A stretch of DNA of 63,546 nt from Pseudoflavonifractor sp. (GCA_023667145.1 JAMPAQ010000001.1:823540-887085); one strand, 5' to 3'; counted from the first letter of the stretch, positions 37,082 to 48,956 are shown. A program made the numbers and translations. Notes: generated by a model from the letters alone, not told the origin.

Positions 37082-38440
37082 TCACTTCTTTAGCCAACCC
37101 TCGTGCTTGAAGTCGCAACCGCGCCATCCGTCCTCGATTTTCACGTAGGTCTCCTTGATCTTGCGGTCAATCCACTTCTTCACAATCTCAGACTTCTCGG
37201 CATTCTCATACATGCCCTTGACCAACTGATAGTCATCGGCAAGATTGGCCTTGTGCGCGTCAATACGCGCGGTCAACTTCACGATGGCCACTATATCACG
37301 GTCACGTTTGGGATCCTTCATGATGAAAGGCTCTGAGATTTCCCCGACCTCCATGCGGTTTATCACCTTTCCGACCTCCTGAGGCAACTGTGACATCTCG
37401 AATCTTACCGTTCCGTTCTGCTCGTTGACCATTATGCCACGACTGAATCGGGTATCCTTATCTTGCGACACATTAAACACCGCGTCTTCAAAGGTTATCT
37501 TTCCGGCATTTATATCCTTGCGCAACGAGTCGAGGCGCACAATGCCCTTTTCGAGGTCTCGGTCGCTCACCTTTGGGCGCAACAGTATGTGACGGCAATT
37601 GATGCGGTCACCGCGCTTCTCGATCAACTGTATGATGTGATAGCCATATTCGGTCTCGACAATCTTTGACACCTTTTTGGGGTCATTGAGATTGAAGGCC
37701 ACGGCGGCAAACTCCGGCACCAGCTGGCCACGACCACGGAACCCGAGTTCACCCCCGTGCATCGAGCTGCCGTCCTGTGAGTAAAGGATAGCGAGCGTAG
37801 AGAAGTCCGACTCACCCCGGTTGACCTGGTCGGCAAATGAACGCAGACGAGCCTTTACCTCATCAATCTCCTGTTGTGGTATCACCGGGTTGACAGTAAT
37901 TATCTGAGCCTCTACCTGAAGGGGGACGAACGGTATACTGTCAGTGGGAAGCGCGTCAAAGTAGCGGCGAACATCACTCGGAGTGGTCTTGAGGTTCTTG
38001 GTCAACGACTGCTGCACCTGCTGTATCTTAAACTGGTCACGCATCATGTCCATCATATCCTCACGCAACTCAGGATAAGACTTGTGGAAGTACTCCTCGA
38101 CTTTCTCACGCGACCCGAGGTTCGTGATAAGATAGTTGAGACGTGATTCCACGTTTTGGACGACCATCGCGTCCTGCACCTCAACGGTGTCAATCTCCGC
38201 CTGATGGAGGAACAGTTTGTTGACAGCAATCTGTTCGGGGACCACACAGTAGGGGTCACCATCGACCGATGTCTTCTCGTAGAGCATCTGCTGGTAGGCT
38301 TCCTCGATCTCTGACTTATAGATAGGCTGGTCGCCAACGACCCATGCCACCTCCTCAACCACGTTGTTATTCTGCGCCAAAGCAGTAGCTACAACCGCGA
38401 GCGAGGCAATCAAACCTGATGTTATGTTTTTTCTTTTCAC
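37082..38440 (-). CDS. SurA-like periplasmic peptidyl-prolyl isomerase
   Basis: A 452-residue exported parvulin-type chaperone. A signal peptide (1 to about 22) is followed by a SurA-N-like helical domain (about 25-160) and two PpiC rotamase domains; the first is clear as YSQDGSSMHGGELGFRGRGQLVPEF...YGYHIIQLIEKRGDRI, and the second, from about residue 285, is more divergent. SurA proteins escort unfolded outer-membrane proteins. It sits between the lipoprotein and OstA-like genes with gaps of 14 and 6 bp, so it is co-expressed with the envelope block. Confidence 0.9.
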   Translation of the reverse strand: MKRKNITSGLIASLAVVATALAQNNNVVEEVAWVVGDQPIYKSEIEEAYQQMLYEKTSVDGDPYCVVPEQIAVNKLFLHQAEIDTVEVQDAMVVQNVESRLNYLITNLGSREKVEEYFHKSYPELREDMMDMMRDQFKIQQVQQSLTKNLKTTPSDVRRYFDALPTDSIPFVPLQVEAQIITVNPVIPQQEIDEVKARLRSFADQVNRGESDFSTLAILYSQDGSSMHGGELGFRGRGQLVPEFAAVAFNLNDPKKVSKIVETEYGYHIIQLIEKRGDRINCRHILLRPKVSDRDLEKGIVRLDSLRKDINAGKITFEDAVFNVSQDKDTRFSRGIMVNEQNGTVRFEMSQLPQEVGKVINRMEVGEISEPFIMKDPKRDRDIVAIVKLTARIDAHKANLADDYQLVKGMYENAEKSEIVKKWIDRKIKETYVKIEDGWRGCDFKHEGWLKK

Positions 38441-38454
38441 TACTCTTATTATCT

Positions 38455-39348
38455 CTATGATGTTTTATTCTTATCTGTCATCGCCGGTGATACACCCAAG
38501 TCCATGTTGACCTCGACCTTACCCGACTTTAGCCCTTCCTCATACAGGCTGCGCCGTAACTCCGTGTCATACTCCAGACGCCGGCGGTTTATCAATATCT
38601 CACGTATCTTGTCCGAGGCATACTCAAACGGCATCTGCTCTCCCGCCGGAATCCAGTCTGACACCGACAGCAGGTAAACCGACCCGTCACCGGCGACCTC
38701 AATCTCCTTGCGCGACTCCAGCACACGGTTGATGTCGCGGCCAAACGCTACAGGCATCTTGGCATCAATCTGCTCCCATCCGACCCATCGGTCACGGAAA
38801 TAGTCATAATGAATGGCCGACTTGAGTCCATACTTCTCCAAACGCTCTATATCTTCGGCATCGTCAGAGCGATACCACTTCTTGATGTCGTCAAGCTGTG
38901 GGGCATTTTCCTCAATCTTGATGTAAATGCCCTTGACCAACGGCTGCTCAAGGATGAAGTCGTTGCGATGGCTATCGTAATAGTGGCGTAATGTATCAAT
39001 TGCAAAGTCCGTGTCGGCATTCTGCATCGCCATGCGCTTGCGGTATTCCATCATCACGAGTTCATCGCGATACTCGGCCACGAGACGGTCTATCGACGAT
39101 AGGTCTCCAATATTTTTGGCGGCAATCTCACTAACGAGCTTGCTGTCAATCCAACCGCGCACGTATGCGCTGACAAACCTCACGCTATCCTCACCATTGA
39201 GGTTATATGGCATAACCGACCGCAGGTCTGACTCGGTGAGGCACGACTCCCCTACCCTTACCAACACATCCCCTTTCCCGCGCTGTCCACTGTCCGAGCA
39301 TGAGCCAAGCAGCAACGAAACGCAAAGAAAGGGGATGTATCGGGTCAT
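38455..39348 (-). CDS. PpiC-related periplasmic lipoprotein
   Basis: A 297-residue lipoprotein: signal sequence with lipobox LLGSCSDSG (Cys17). The remaining sequence resembles the chaperone part of SurA/PrsA proteins (helical N-domain, then a parvulin-like region around 130-250 and a helical C-terminus RRLEYDTELRRSLYEEGLKSG), but a complete rotamase active site is not visible, so it may be a non-catalytic chaperone. It lies 14 bp upstream of the SurA-like gene and 47 bp downstream of the large PPIase. Confidence 0.72.
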   Translation of the reverse strand: MTRYIPFLCVSLLLGSCSDSGQRGKGDVLVRVGESCLTESDLRSVMPYNLNGEDSVRFVSAYVRGWIDSKLVSEIAAKNIGDLSSIDRLVAEYRDELVMMEYRKRMAMQNADTDFAIDTLRHYYDSHRNDFILEQPLVKGIYIKIEENAPQLDDIKKWYRSDDAEDIERLEKYGLKSAIHYDYFRDRWVGWEQIDAKMPVAFGRDINRVLESRKEIEVAGDGSVYLLSVSDWIPAGEQMPFEYASDKIREILINRRRLEYDTELRRSLYEEGLKSGKVEVNMDLGVSPAMTDKNKTS

Positions 39349-39395
39349 GATATTTTCGCCATTTGGAGTTTGGCTCCAAAATTAGCAAAAAATAC

Positions 39396-41330
39396 TCACT
39401 TAACCTGCTTCAATACCTTATTATTTACTTTCCACTTGTATTTGGACCGTAGAGCCTTCACCCATTCCCGCTCAAGCTGTGCCTGATAGTCGGAGGTGAC
39501 CTGACCCCGAACATCAGCTGACTCCTCGGGACTGTCAATGAGCTTACCCTGATAGATTACAAATCCTGTCCACTTGCCTGTCAGCTCTGGAGTCGGGCCG
39601 TCAAACGCCACGAAGTCCACGACAGGATTCTCGCCCTTACCAACGATGACACGCTCAATCTTGACATCACGACCAAACTGCCCTCGCAACACGCGGGTCA
39701 CGGAGTCGGTCTCGGGCTTGCGGTCGGCGAGAAACTCATTGACGGCACTCTTTACCGAGTCACCGGCAGTGTATATCACAAATCCCTTGTAATGGGGACT
39801 ATCCCATTTGTAACGGTCACGATTGGCATTGAAATATGCCTCAAGACCCTCCTTATCTTGCGATGCACGATCCCAGACGTTGCGGTTGCTTATCTCAAAC
39901 AGCAACATTCCATCACGATACTCGTTTGACAGGTTACGGAAATCGGGATACTTCTTCTCAAGCTGCGACTTCTCGTGGTCGAGTGTCGCCTGACGCATCC
40001 TGTTATCTACAAGCTGGTCAAATGTCTCTATGCTCGCGTCGAGTGCCTGATGGCGTCTTGCCCTGCGCAAGCCGCTTATCACATCAGACAGGGGTATCGG
40101 TTTGTCAGCGACAACAACGATTGGAGTCGGGTCACCGGCATATCGGTCAATGATTATCGAGTCTATACCATCGTTGGCCTTGATGGCATCAATCACCATG
40201 TCGCGTGTCGACTTGACAATCTGAGCGTTGTACATCCGGCGCAACTCGTCATATCGGCGACGGTCGGCCATCGAGCCACGGTCATCACGGGCCATGGCGT
40301 TAAGTATCTCGGAACGAACCTGCTCAAGCGGCTGCACGGGACGACCGTCAATGCGATGGATTATATGTACACCGTATGAGGTGGTAAACGGTTTCGATAT
40401 TGAGTCGTTGGCCAGTGAAAAAGCCACGGTCTCAAACTCGGGAACCATCTCGCCGGGGCCAAACCACGGCAACATACCTCCCTTGCGGGCCGACCCGGGA
40501 TCTTCGGACTCACGCTTGGCCACATCCGAGAAATCAGCTCCTGCCGACAGCAATGCGTAGATTGAGTCCATCTGCGCCTGTTTCTCGGCCACCATCTCGG
40601 GAGTGGCATCGCGGGGCGTGAGCTTGAGTATATGCTGCACAAGCACAGTGCCACGAGCCGGACGGCGACCGCCGACCTTTACTATATGATAGCCAAATGG
40701 AGTGGTGACAACAGGTGAGATTTCTCCGACTGGGGTATTGTAAGCCGCTTCCTCAAAGGCATACGGGAATCGGTTAGGCACGATATAACCCATGTGCCCG
40801 TGGTTACGCTTGACACCGGGATCGATGGAATACTTGTCGGCAAGCTCGGCAAAGTTGGCACGACCTGCCACAAGCTCCGACCGCAGGCTGTCGAGAAACG
40901 CACGACGCTCGGCGATGCGCTCAGGGGTGTGCTCAAGCGCAATCATTATATGGCTTACGTCAACCTCCTCCTGCATGTTGTTGTATGTGGCGGCAATAAT
41001 GCTGTCCTCCACCGCCGCGTCGCGTAGGTATGGACGAGCAAGCTCGTCACGGTATCCACCAAATTCCTTTCTGAACGCGGCTGTGGTGTCTATTCCGGCA
41101 GCCTCTGCATCAGCGACCTTGAGCTTGTAGGTCACAAACATATCTACATACTCGTCAAGAGTCTGCGGCTGGAGCTGCTGGCTGTTGTTCTTTTTATAAA
41201 GATACTCAAACTCGCTCAGCTTGACATCCTTGCCGTTGACTGTCATGAGCGTGGGATCGTCTCCTTTTTTTGCGGCAGTCGCTATGAGGGTGGCGGCAAG
41301 GGCGGCTGCTGTCAGCAATTTCTTATCCAT
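39396..41330 (-). CDS. Periplasmic peptidyl-prolyl isomerase with two parvulin domains
   Basis: A 644-residue exported protein: signal peptide (about 1-20), SurA/PpiD-like helical region, then two tandem PpiC rotamase domains (about 125-220, with YSIDPGVKRNHGHMGYIVPNRFPYAFEEA, and 230-325, with SEDPGSARKGGMLPWFGPGEMVPEFE). The C-terminal about 320 residues are a charged, mostly helical extension of unknown role. It probably assists outer-membrane protein folding. It follows guaB by 129 bp, across a terminator-like hairpin. Confidence 0.9.
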   Translation of the reverse strand: MDKKLLTAAALAATLIATAAKKGDDPTLMTVNGKDVKLSEFEYLYKKNNSQQLQPQTLDEYVDMFVTYKLKVADAEAAGIDTTAAFRKEFGGYRDELARPYLRDAAVEDSIIAATYNNMQEEVDVSHIMIALEHTPERIAERRAFLDSLRSELVAGRANFAELADKYSIDPGVKRNHGHMGYIVPNRFPYAFEEAAYNTPVGEISPVVTTPFGYHIVKVGGRRPARGTVLVQHILKLTPRDATPEMVAEKQAQMDSIYALLSAGADFSDVAKRESEDPGSARKGGMLPWFGPGEMVPEFETVAFSLANDSISKPFTTSYGVHIIHRIDGRPVQPLEQVRSEILNAMARDDRGSMADRRRYDELRRMYNAQIVKSTRDMVIDAIKANDGIDSIIIDRYAGDPTPIVVVADKPIPLSDVISGLRRARRHQALDASIETFDQLVDNRMRQATLDHEKSQLEKKYPDFRNLSNEYRDGMLLFEISNRNVWDRASQDKEGLEAYFNANRDRYKWDSPHYKGFVIYTAGDSVKSAVNEFLADRKPETDSVTRVLRGQFGRDVKIERVIVGKGENPVVDFVAFDGPTPELTGKWTGFVIYQGKLIDSPEESADVRGQVTSDYQAQLEREWVKALRSKYKWKVNNKVLKQVK

Positions 41331-41381
41331 TGTCTGTTTTTTCGGTTTCTCGGTTATAGACTACTTTTGAAAGGTGCATAA

Positions 41382-41436
41382 AAAAGCACAAGAATATAAC
41401 GGCGGATTCATCCGATTATTATATTCCCGTGCTTTT
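41382..41436 (-). terminator. Terminator after guaB
   Basis: Long, slightly imperfect stem (about 41382-41399 with 41418-41436). Read on the minus strand it is followed by T-rich sequence. It suggests guaB is largely its own transcript despite conserved linkage with the PPIase genes. Confidence 0.65.
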
Positions 41437-41459
41437 ATTTCATGTCAGTATGCCTCGGG

Positions 41460-42944
<1,485 letters not shown>

Positions 42945-42964
42945 CTATAAAAATTTATTGCACG

Positions 42965-42972
42965 CAAAGTTA
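42965..42972 (-). promoter_or_regulatory. guaB -7 box
   Basis: TAACTTTG on the minus strand; predicted leader about 20 nt. The -33 position carries only a weak match. Confidence 0.5.
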
Positions 42973-43078
42973 GTGATTTTCTCCGACAAGCTAAAGCCTT
43001 TGCGGCATTTATTCGGCCATTAACCTGTTTTACCACGCAAACGCGGCTCTTACGGCGGGGATTTTCATGGATTTTGAG

Positions 43079-43106
43079 TAATTTTGCGTCCCAACAATTA
43101 TTTTTG
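43079..43106 (+). promoter_or_regulatory. Two -7 boxes before mutS2
   Basis: TAATTTTG (43079-43086) and TATTTTTG (43099-43106) both match TAnnTTTG. The first would give a leader of about 20 nt to the TTG at 43113; the second would start almost at that codon. Confidence 0.5.
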
Positions 43107-43112
43107 CACGCT

Positions 43113-45557
43113 TTGATATATCCACATAATTTTGAGCATAAGATAGGTTTTGACACCATACGCGGCCTCATTGAGGCACATTGCGTCTCGACCCTCGGAA
43201 GCGCACGTGTCGCCGAGATGGTTTTCTCGGATGACACGGAGACGGTCAGGCAGATGCTGGCCGAGACTGCCGAGATGCTGTCGATAATCACGTCAGCCGA
43301 ACATTTTCCCCTTGATGACATACACGATGTCACTGAACAACTCACGCGAATCCGTGTACCCGGCACATTCATGGGCGCCGAGGAGCTGCTGCTCGTGCGA
43401 CGGTCACTTGGCGCGGTCAGTGACATAGTGTCGTTCTTTGCCTCACGCCGCACCGACGACGCTTCGCCATATCCCCTGCTTGACGCACTCTGCTCTGAGA
43501 TGACAGCCTTTCCCGGTGTCATCTCGGCGATAGACCGGGTGCTCGACCGATATGGCAATGTCAAGGACAACGCCTCGCCCGAGCTCGCCGAGATACGCCG
43601 CCAGCTTGCCCGCACGACTGGCTCTGTCAACTCGGCAATGAGAAGAGTGCTCGCGCAAGCAGTGGCATCAGGATACATTGATGCCGACACAAAACCGTCG
43701 GTACGTGATGGCCGTATCGTGATACCCGTGCCCCCGATGCACAAACGCCATGTGACGGGCATCGTGCACGATGAGTCGGCCTCGGGAAAGACCGTGTTTA
43801 TCGAACCGGCAGAGATTGTCGAGGCCAACAACCGCATCCGCGAGTTGCAGATGGACGAACGGCGCGAGATTACACGGATACTGACACTCGTGGCCGATGA
43901 CATCCGTCCAAACGTCGATGAGATGCTCCACTCCTACAGCATACTCGGGACGATTGATTTCATACACGCCAAGGCAATGTTTGCCCATGATATTGACGCA
44001 CGTATGCCCGTGATTGAGGATGTGCCGGCCATGGAGTGGTATCATGCCGTACACCCGGTGCTATTGTTGTCGTTGCGCCGTCAGGGCAAGGAGATTGTCC
44101 CGCTCGACATCACCCTCGGGCAAGACAGGCGCATACTTGTCATCTCGGGACCCAACGCCGGGGGCAAGTCAGTGTGTCTCAAGACTGTCGGTGTCGTGCA
44201 ATACATGTCGCAGTGTGGCGTATTGCCCCCGCTATATGAAAACTCGCATGTCGGCATATTCTCCGACATAATGATAGACATAGGCGACGACCAGTCAATC
44301 GAGGACGACCTTAGTACCTACAGCTCCCACCTGCGCAACATGAAGCAGTTCCTGTCATCGGGACGGGACACGTCGCTATTGCTCATCGACGAGTTTGGCG
44401 GCGGAACCGAGCCTCAAATCGGCGGTGCCATAGCTCAAGCGATATTGCGGCAGTTCAACAACCTGCACATGTTGGGCGTAATAACCACCCACTACCAAAA
44501 TTTGAAGCACTTTGCCGAGGACACCGATGGTCTTGTCAACGGCTCGATGCTCTATGACCGGCACCTCATGCAACCGCTGTTCAAACTATCCATTGGCAAT
44601 CCGGGCAGTTCGTTTGCCGTCGAGATTGCCCGCAAGACCGGGTTGCCAGCATCAATCATCGCCGATGCCGAGCGGATTGTAGGAAGTGACTATATCAATA
44701 TGGACAAATACCTGCTCGACATCGCCCGCGACAAGCGCTACTGGGAAAACAAGCGGCTCGCGATAAGACAAAAAGAGAAGAAAATCGAGCAGGTACTCGA
44801 ACGATATGAGGAGGATGCCACCCAGTTGCGCGAGAAGCGCCGCGAGATTATCGCCGATGCCCGTCAGGAGGCTCAGCGCATCCTCGACAACAGCAACGCG
44901 TCAATCGAGCGTACCATCCATGACATCAGACGAGCACAAGCCGACAAGGAGAAAACCATGGAGGCCCGCCGCCGACTCGCCGAGGATAAGAAACGTCTCG
45001 CGACCGAGGACAACGCCGGCCATCCGCTGCTCAACAAAGCGCCGAAGCCAAAGAAAAAGCAGCCTAAGCCCGACAGCAATCTCCCCTCACGCCCAATCGC
45101 GGTCGGCGACACGGTCAAACTCGACGGGCAGGGGACTCCGGGACGCGTGCTTGAGTTGCAGGGCAACAATGCGGTAGTGGCATTCGGTATGCTGAAGACC
45201 ACAGTCAACTCCGCCCGGCTGCGACACACGATTGCCAAGATTGACAGCGGCGCACGCCAGTCATCGTTTGTCAGCACATCGACATCCGACTCCCTCCGTG
45301 ACCGTCAGTTGAAGTTCAAGCAAGAAATCGACGTGCGCGGTATGCGCGTCGATGAGGCCATACAGGCCATCACTTATTTTATTGACGATGCGATACAGTT
45401 CAGCGCCCACCGTGTACGCATACTTCACGGCACCGGCACCGGTGCGTTGCGCCAGTCGATACGTCAGTATCTTGACTCCGTGCCGGGAGTCAGTTCCTAT
45501 CGCGATGAGCACGTGCAGTTTGGCGGTGCCGGGATAACGATTGTAGACCTTGACTGA
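43113..45557 (+). CDS. mutS2: Endonuclease MutS2
   Basis: MutS2 is a MutS-family ATPase with a C-terminal Smr nuclease, implicated in suppressing recombination and rescuing collided ribosomes. It shows Walker A GPNAGGKS (346-353), Walker B LLLIDEFGGGTEP, a coiled-coil (about 545-640) and an Smr domain with DVRGMRVDEA and LHGTGTGALR (His772). Homologs start MIYPxNFExKIGF, so I place the start at TTG 43113, which translates to exactly this motif. The frame open from 43074 adds 13 residues upstream of the -7 boxes. The 814-residue length is normal. Divergent from guaB. Confidence 0.93.
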   Translation: MIYPHNFEHKIGFDTIRGLIEAHCVSTLGSARVAEMVFSDDTETVRQMLAETAEMLSIITSAEHFPLDDIHDVTEQLTRIRVPGTFMGAEELLLVRRSLGAVSDIVSFFASRRTDDASPYPLLDALCSEMTAFPGVISAIDRVLDRYGNVKDNASPELAEIRRQLARTTGSVNSAMRRVLAQAVASGYIDADTKPSVRDGRIVIPVPPMHKRHVTGIVHDESASGKTVFIEPAEIVEANNRIRELQMDERREITRILTLVADDIRPNVDEMLHSYSILGTIDFIHAKAMFAHDIDARMPVIEDVPAMEWYHAVHPVLLLSLRRQGKEIVPLDITLGQDRRILVISGPNAGGKSVCLKTVGVVQYMSQCGVLPPLYENSHVGIFSDIMIDIGDDQSIEDDLSTYSSHLRNMKQFLSSGRDTSLLLIDEFGGGTEPQIGGAIAQAILRQFNNLHMLGVITTHYQNLKHFAEDTDGLVNGSMLYDRHLMQPLFKLSIGNPGSSFAVEIARKTGLPASIIADAERIVGSDYINMDKYLLDIARDKRYWENKRLAIRQKEKKIEQVLERYEEDATQLREKRREIIADARQEAQRILDNSNASIERTIHDIRRAQADKEKTMEARRRLAEDKKRLATEDNAGHPLLNKAPKPKKKQPKPDSNLPSRPIAVGDTVKLDGQGTPGRVLELQGNNAVVAFGMLKTTVNSARLRHTIAKIDSGARQSSFVSTSTSDSLRDRQLKFKQEIDVRGMRVDEAIQAITYFIDDAIQFSAHRVRILHGTGTGALRQSIRQYLDSVPGVSSYRDEHVQFGGAGITIVDLD

Positions 45558-45617
45558 CCGACCGCCTTTGCCTCCATGCAGCAAAGCAACGCTGTGACAA
45601 TCACCATATGCCGGCCA

Positions 45618-48026
45618 CTACCCAAACAGCAGTGCGACGTGATAGCCAACAAAGGCAACGAGCCACGCGACAACCGTATTATAGGTCATGGAGAATAGCC
45701 CGTACTTCCAGCTCCCCGTCTCTCGGACAATGGCGGTCACCGTGGCTATACACGGGAAGTATAACAGCACAAATATCATGAACGCCACGGCCACGGCCGG
45801 GGTGAAATCGGGTCGTCCCGTAGGTGTGGGTGCAGTCAGTCTCGCGCTCAGCGACTTGTCGTCAATATCCTCCTGACCTGTGTACAGCACCCCAAGCGTC
45901 GACACTACAATCTCCTTGGCCGGGACACCCGCAAGCACGGCGACAGACGCCCGCCAGTGAAACCCTAACGGCTCCATCACCGGGTTGATCCACTTGCCCA
46001 TCATCTCAAGATAGCTGTCATTCTCCGGGTCTATCGCCGTATCATCAACAACGACATCCGACACCTGTCCTTGCGTGGCCGACTGTAGGCCATCTCCATC
46101 GTGACGGGGAAAGTAATTGAGTGCCCACACTATTATACTCGCCACGAGGATTATGCCACCCATTTTTTTGAGATACTGCTCACCCTTGGTCCACATGTGG
46201 GAGAGGGACGACTTCAATGTCGGTATACGGTAGGGAGGCAGCTCCATGACAAATGGAGTCTCGTCGGCATGGAAATAAAACCGACGCAACAGGCGGGCCG
46301 TGATGACAGCCACCACGACACCGAGCAGATACAGTCCCATGAACGCGACAGCTGCATAACGCTCAAAAAAGATTCCTACAAGCAATATGTAGACCGGCAG
46401 ACGCGCCGAGCATGACATGAACGGATTGATAAGCACAGTGATGATGCGGCTGCTCCGGCTCTCTATGGCTCTTGCCGCCATAATGGCGGGGACATTGCAG
46501 CCAAAACCCATAACAAGGGGTATGAACGATTTCCCGTGCAAACCTATGCGGTGCATTATCTTGTCCATGATGAATGCCGCACGGGCCATGTAGCCGGAGT
46601 CTTCCATAAACGAGATGAAGAAATACAATATCAATATGTTAGGCAGAAACACTATCACACCGCCCACGCCTCCGATTATACCATCAGACACAAGATCTTT
46701 CAGCGGTCCCTCGGGCATGAGGTCGTCAACGGCTCCGGCGAGCCACGACACCCCGGCCTCAATCCAGTCCATCGGATACTGACCGATAAAGAATGTACAC
46801 CAGAAAATAAAGAACATCACCGCTATGAATATCGGGAAACCAAACAGCTTGTTGGTGACAAACGCGTCGATGATGTGGGTCGTCCGCGCCTCGGCCTTCG
46901 GTGTCTCGACCATGGTCTCCTTCAAGGCTCCTGATATAAACCCGTATTTCTCATTGGCTATCGACGAGGTGATATCCTCGTTACGCATCTTCTCTATACG
47001 GGCTACCAGCCTGTCGCGCAACTCCGCGAGACCGTCATATCCGGGCGACTCCCTGAGTATGCGGTCTACCTCGGCATCTCGTTCGAGGAACTTGATGGCA
47101 AGATAGCGCGGTGAGAAGTGCTGCCCGATGGTTGCGTCACTCTTAATGGCATCCTTTATCTGCGTGACAGCCGACTCTATCTCCGTACCGAGGCTCACAT
47201 GGACATGACGCACAGCCTCATGGCGTCCCTCATACACGTCAATCACCGCATCAAACAGCTTATGCACACCCTCGCCGGTCCGCGACACCGTCGGCACGAT
47301 AGGCACACCTATCATGCGCCCCAGTGTCTCATAGTCAAGCACGGCACCAGACCGCTGTAACTCGTCATACATGTTAAGGGCTATGACCATACTGCGATCC
47401 ATGTCAATCAGCTCTGTGGTCAGATAGAGATTGCGCTCCACGTTTGATGCGACAACCACATTGATGATGACATCGGGCATCTCCTCACGCAGGTAGCGGC
47501 GCACGTATAGTTCCTCGGGCGAGTAGGCCGCGAGCGAGTAGGTACCGGGCAAGTCCACGATATTGAACCTGTATCCGCGATAGTTGAGCGCTCCCTGCTT
47601 GGCATCGACCGTCACTCCGCTGTAATTGCCGACATGCTCGCGGGCGCCCGATGCTATATTGAACAGCGATGTCTTCCCGCAATTGGGATTACCGATTAGA
47701 GCTACATTGATGGTGTGGCTCTTGCCATGGAAAGTCTCACGATTCACATCACAGTCTGTCACGAGATTGGTATGGCTCATGTCGGCGACCGTAGCCTCAT
47801 CCTCCACCGGCACCACCTCGACGAGGTGAGCCTCGCTTCGCCTGAGCGAGACCTCATAACCCATTATACTGTATTTGATAGGGTCACGCAACGGCGCGTT
47901 GAGCAACACCTTTATGCGCTGTCCGCGCACAAACCCCATCTCTATGACACGCTTGCGCAAAGCGCCGTGGCCAAGTATCTTGACAACAATTCCCTCTTGT
48001 CCCGTGGCAAGTTCGGATAATCTCAT
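45618..48026 (-). CDS. feoB: FeoA-FeoB fusion ferrous iron transporter
   Basis: An 802-residue Fe2+ importer. Residues 1-75 are a FeoA (SH3-like) domain (LSELATGQEGIVVKILG...RGQRIKVLL), fused to the FeoB G-protein domain: G1 GNPNCGKT (112-119), G2 loop GVTV (137-140), G3 DLPG (158-161), then a helical GDI-like region and the membrane part with about ten helices and two Gate domains, the first reading GGVGGVIVFLPNILILYFFISFMEDSGYM. Bacteroidetes often fuse FeoA to FeoB. The gene stands alone, convergent with mutS2. Anaerobic growth fits Fe2+ uptake. Confidence 0.96.
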   Translation of the reverse strand: MRLSELATGQEGIVVKILGHGALRKRVIEMGFVRGQRIKVLLNAPLRDPIKYSIMGYEVSLRRSEAHLVEVVPVEDEATVADMSHTNLVTDCDVNRETFHGKSHTINVALIGNPNCGKTSLFNIASGAREHVGNYSGVTVDAKQGALNYRGYRFNIVDLPGTYSLAAYSPEELYVRRYLREEMPDVIINVVVASNVERNLYLTTELIDMDRSMVIALNMYDELQRSGAVLDYETLGRMIGVPIVPTVSRTGEGVHKLFDAVIDVYEGRHEAVRHVHVSLGTEIESAVTQIKDAIKSDATIGQHFSPRYLAIKFLERDAEVDRILRESPGYDGLAELRDRLVARIEKMRNEDITSSIANEKYGFISGALKETMVETPKAEARTTHIIDAFVTNKLFGFPIFIAVMFFIFWCTFFIGQYPMDWIEAGVSWLAGAVDDLMPEGPLKDLVSDGIIGGVGGVIVFLPNILILYFFISFMEDSGYMARAAFIMDKIMHRIGLHGKSFIPLVMGFGCNVPAIMAARAIESRSSRIITVLINPFMSCSARLPVYILLVGIFFERYAAVAFMGLYLLGVVVAVITARLLRRFYFHADETPFVMELPPYRIPTLKSSLSHMWTKGEQYLKKMGGIILVASIIVWALNYFPRHDGDGLQSATQGQVSDVVVDDTAIDPENDSYLEMMGKWINPVMEPLGFHWRASVAVLAGVPAKEIVVSTLGVLYTGQEDIDDKSLSARLTAPTPTGRPDFTPAVAVAFMIFVLLYFPCIATVTAIVRETGSWKYGLFSMTYNTVVAWLVAFVGYHVALLFG

Positions 48027-48184
48027 ATATCTAAACAGTCTCTATTATTAGCACTTCTAACTGACTGCAAATTTCAGAAATTATCATGATATGACGAAAC
48101 CGTATCCCCTTTTTTATTTATACACAATATAAATAATAGCATATTTTAACATGCAGACACACCCTATGGGATTGCCTCAATCCT

Positions 48185-48955
48185 CTAACGTCCGTTTTTC
48201 TCTTTAAGATATTTCCAAAATCTCACGGGCATATCCTGCCGCTGCTTGCGGGGATTCTCGCGCTCCCGGATTGCGATTGCATCAAAATATGTACGCCACA
48301 GCCGCTGATACATCCTCTCATCATGAGCCATCATTCCATCCGGCAATCGCCCGGTCGCTATATGAGCGAGGTCTGCCGGCATGGTCACACGGGTCACCTT
48401 GCTGCCGTCATAATAATAACCGTATCCCCGCCGCCGGTCATACATGACGAAACGCTCCGTCGAGAAACGGTCGACAAAGTGTCCGACAGCGATGGGCAAC
48501 ACATCATAAATCGGCTCGATAACGGCAAAATATGTGCCGTCGGCCGCCTTTTGGAAGCGAAGGAACATCAACACCCGGTGTCGCTCATGATTGACCTTGC
48601 GGCACATATTGGTCACACCGAGTACATCGGGGTCGTCAAACCGTGTGTGTGCGCCCTTGGGCATCCTGAACATCTTGCATATATAATTGAACAACGTAGT
48701 GTCAAACTCAGGTAGTCCGCAGAGGTAGGATGTCGTCACAACCGACAGTACCTCTCGCGGCAAGCGCTTCTCAAGACCCCGCCACACCCGGCCACTCTTA
48801 TCATCATCGGTGACGACATCATGGACCGCGTCACAAAACATCGGGACAACACCCGCCTCACGTATCACCACCGATGGGAAGCAGCGACGCTCAAAGGCAT
48901 CAAAGACAGACGTGAGTATTCCCTCGAACGTGCCGTCAAACCTGTATACCGTCAT
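48185..48955 (-). CDS. DUF4130/TIGR03915 putative DNA repair protein
   Basis: A 256-residue protein of the DUF4130 family (TIGR03915, 'putative DNA repair'). Recognisable segments: MTVYRFDGTFEGILTSVFDAF (start), KMFRMPKGAHTRFDDPDVLGVTNMCRKVNHERHRVLMFLRF (centre) and a His/Tyr/Arg-rich C-terminal region YDRRRGYGYYYDG. No Fe-S cysteine cluster is evident. ATG 48955 is chosen because GGAGGAGGG stands directly in front of it (48965-48957). It is placed 19 bp after the radical SAM gene, which is its constant partner in many bacteria. The reaction it carries out is unknown. Confidence 0.88.
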   Translation of the reverse strand: MTVYRFDGTFEGILTSVFDAFERRCFPSVVIREAGVVPMFCDAVHDVVTDDDKSGRVWRGLEKRLPREVLSVVTTSYLCGLPEFDTTLFNYICKMFRMPKGAHTRFDDPDVLGVTNMCRKVNHERHRVLMFLRFQKAADGTYFAVIEPIYDVLPIAVGHFVDRFSTERFVMYDRRRGYGYYYDGSKVTRVTMPADLAHIATGRLPDGMMAHDERMYQRLWRTYFDAIAIRERENPRKQRQDMPVRFWKYLKEKNGR

Positions 48956-48956
48956 A

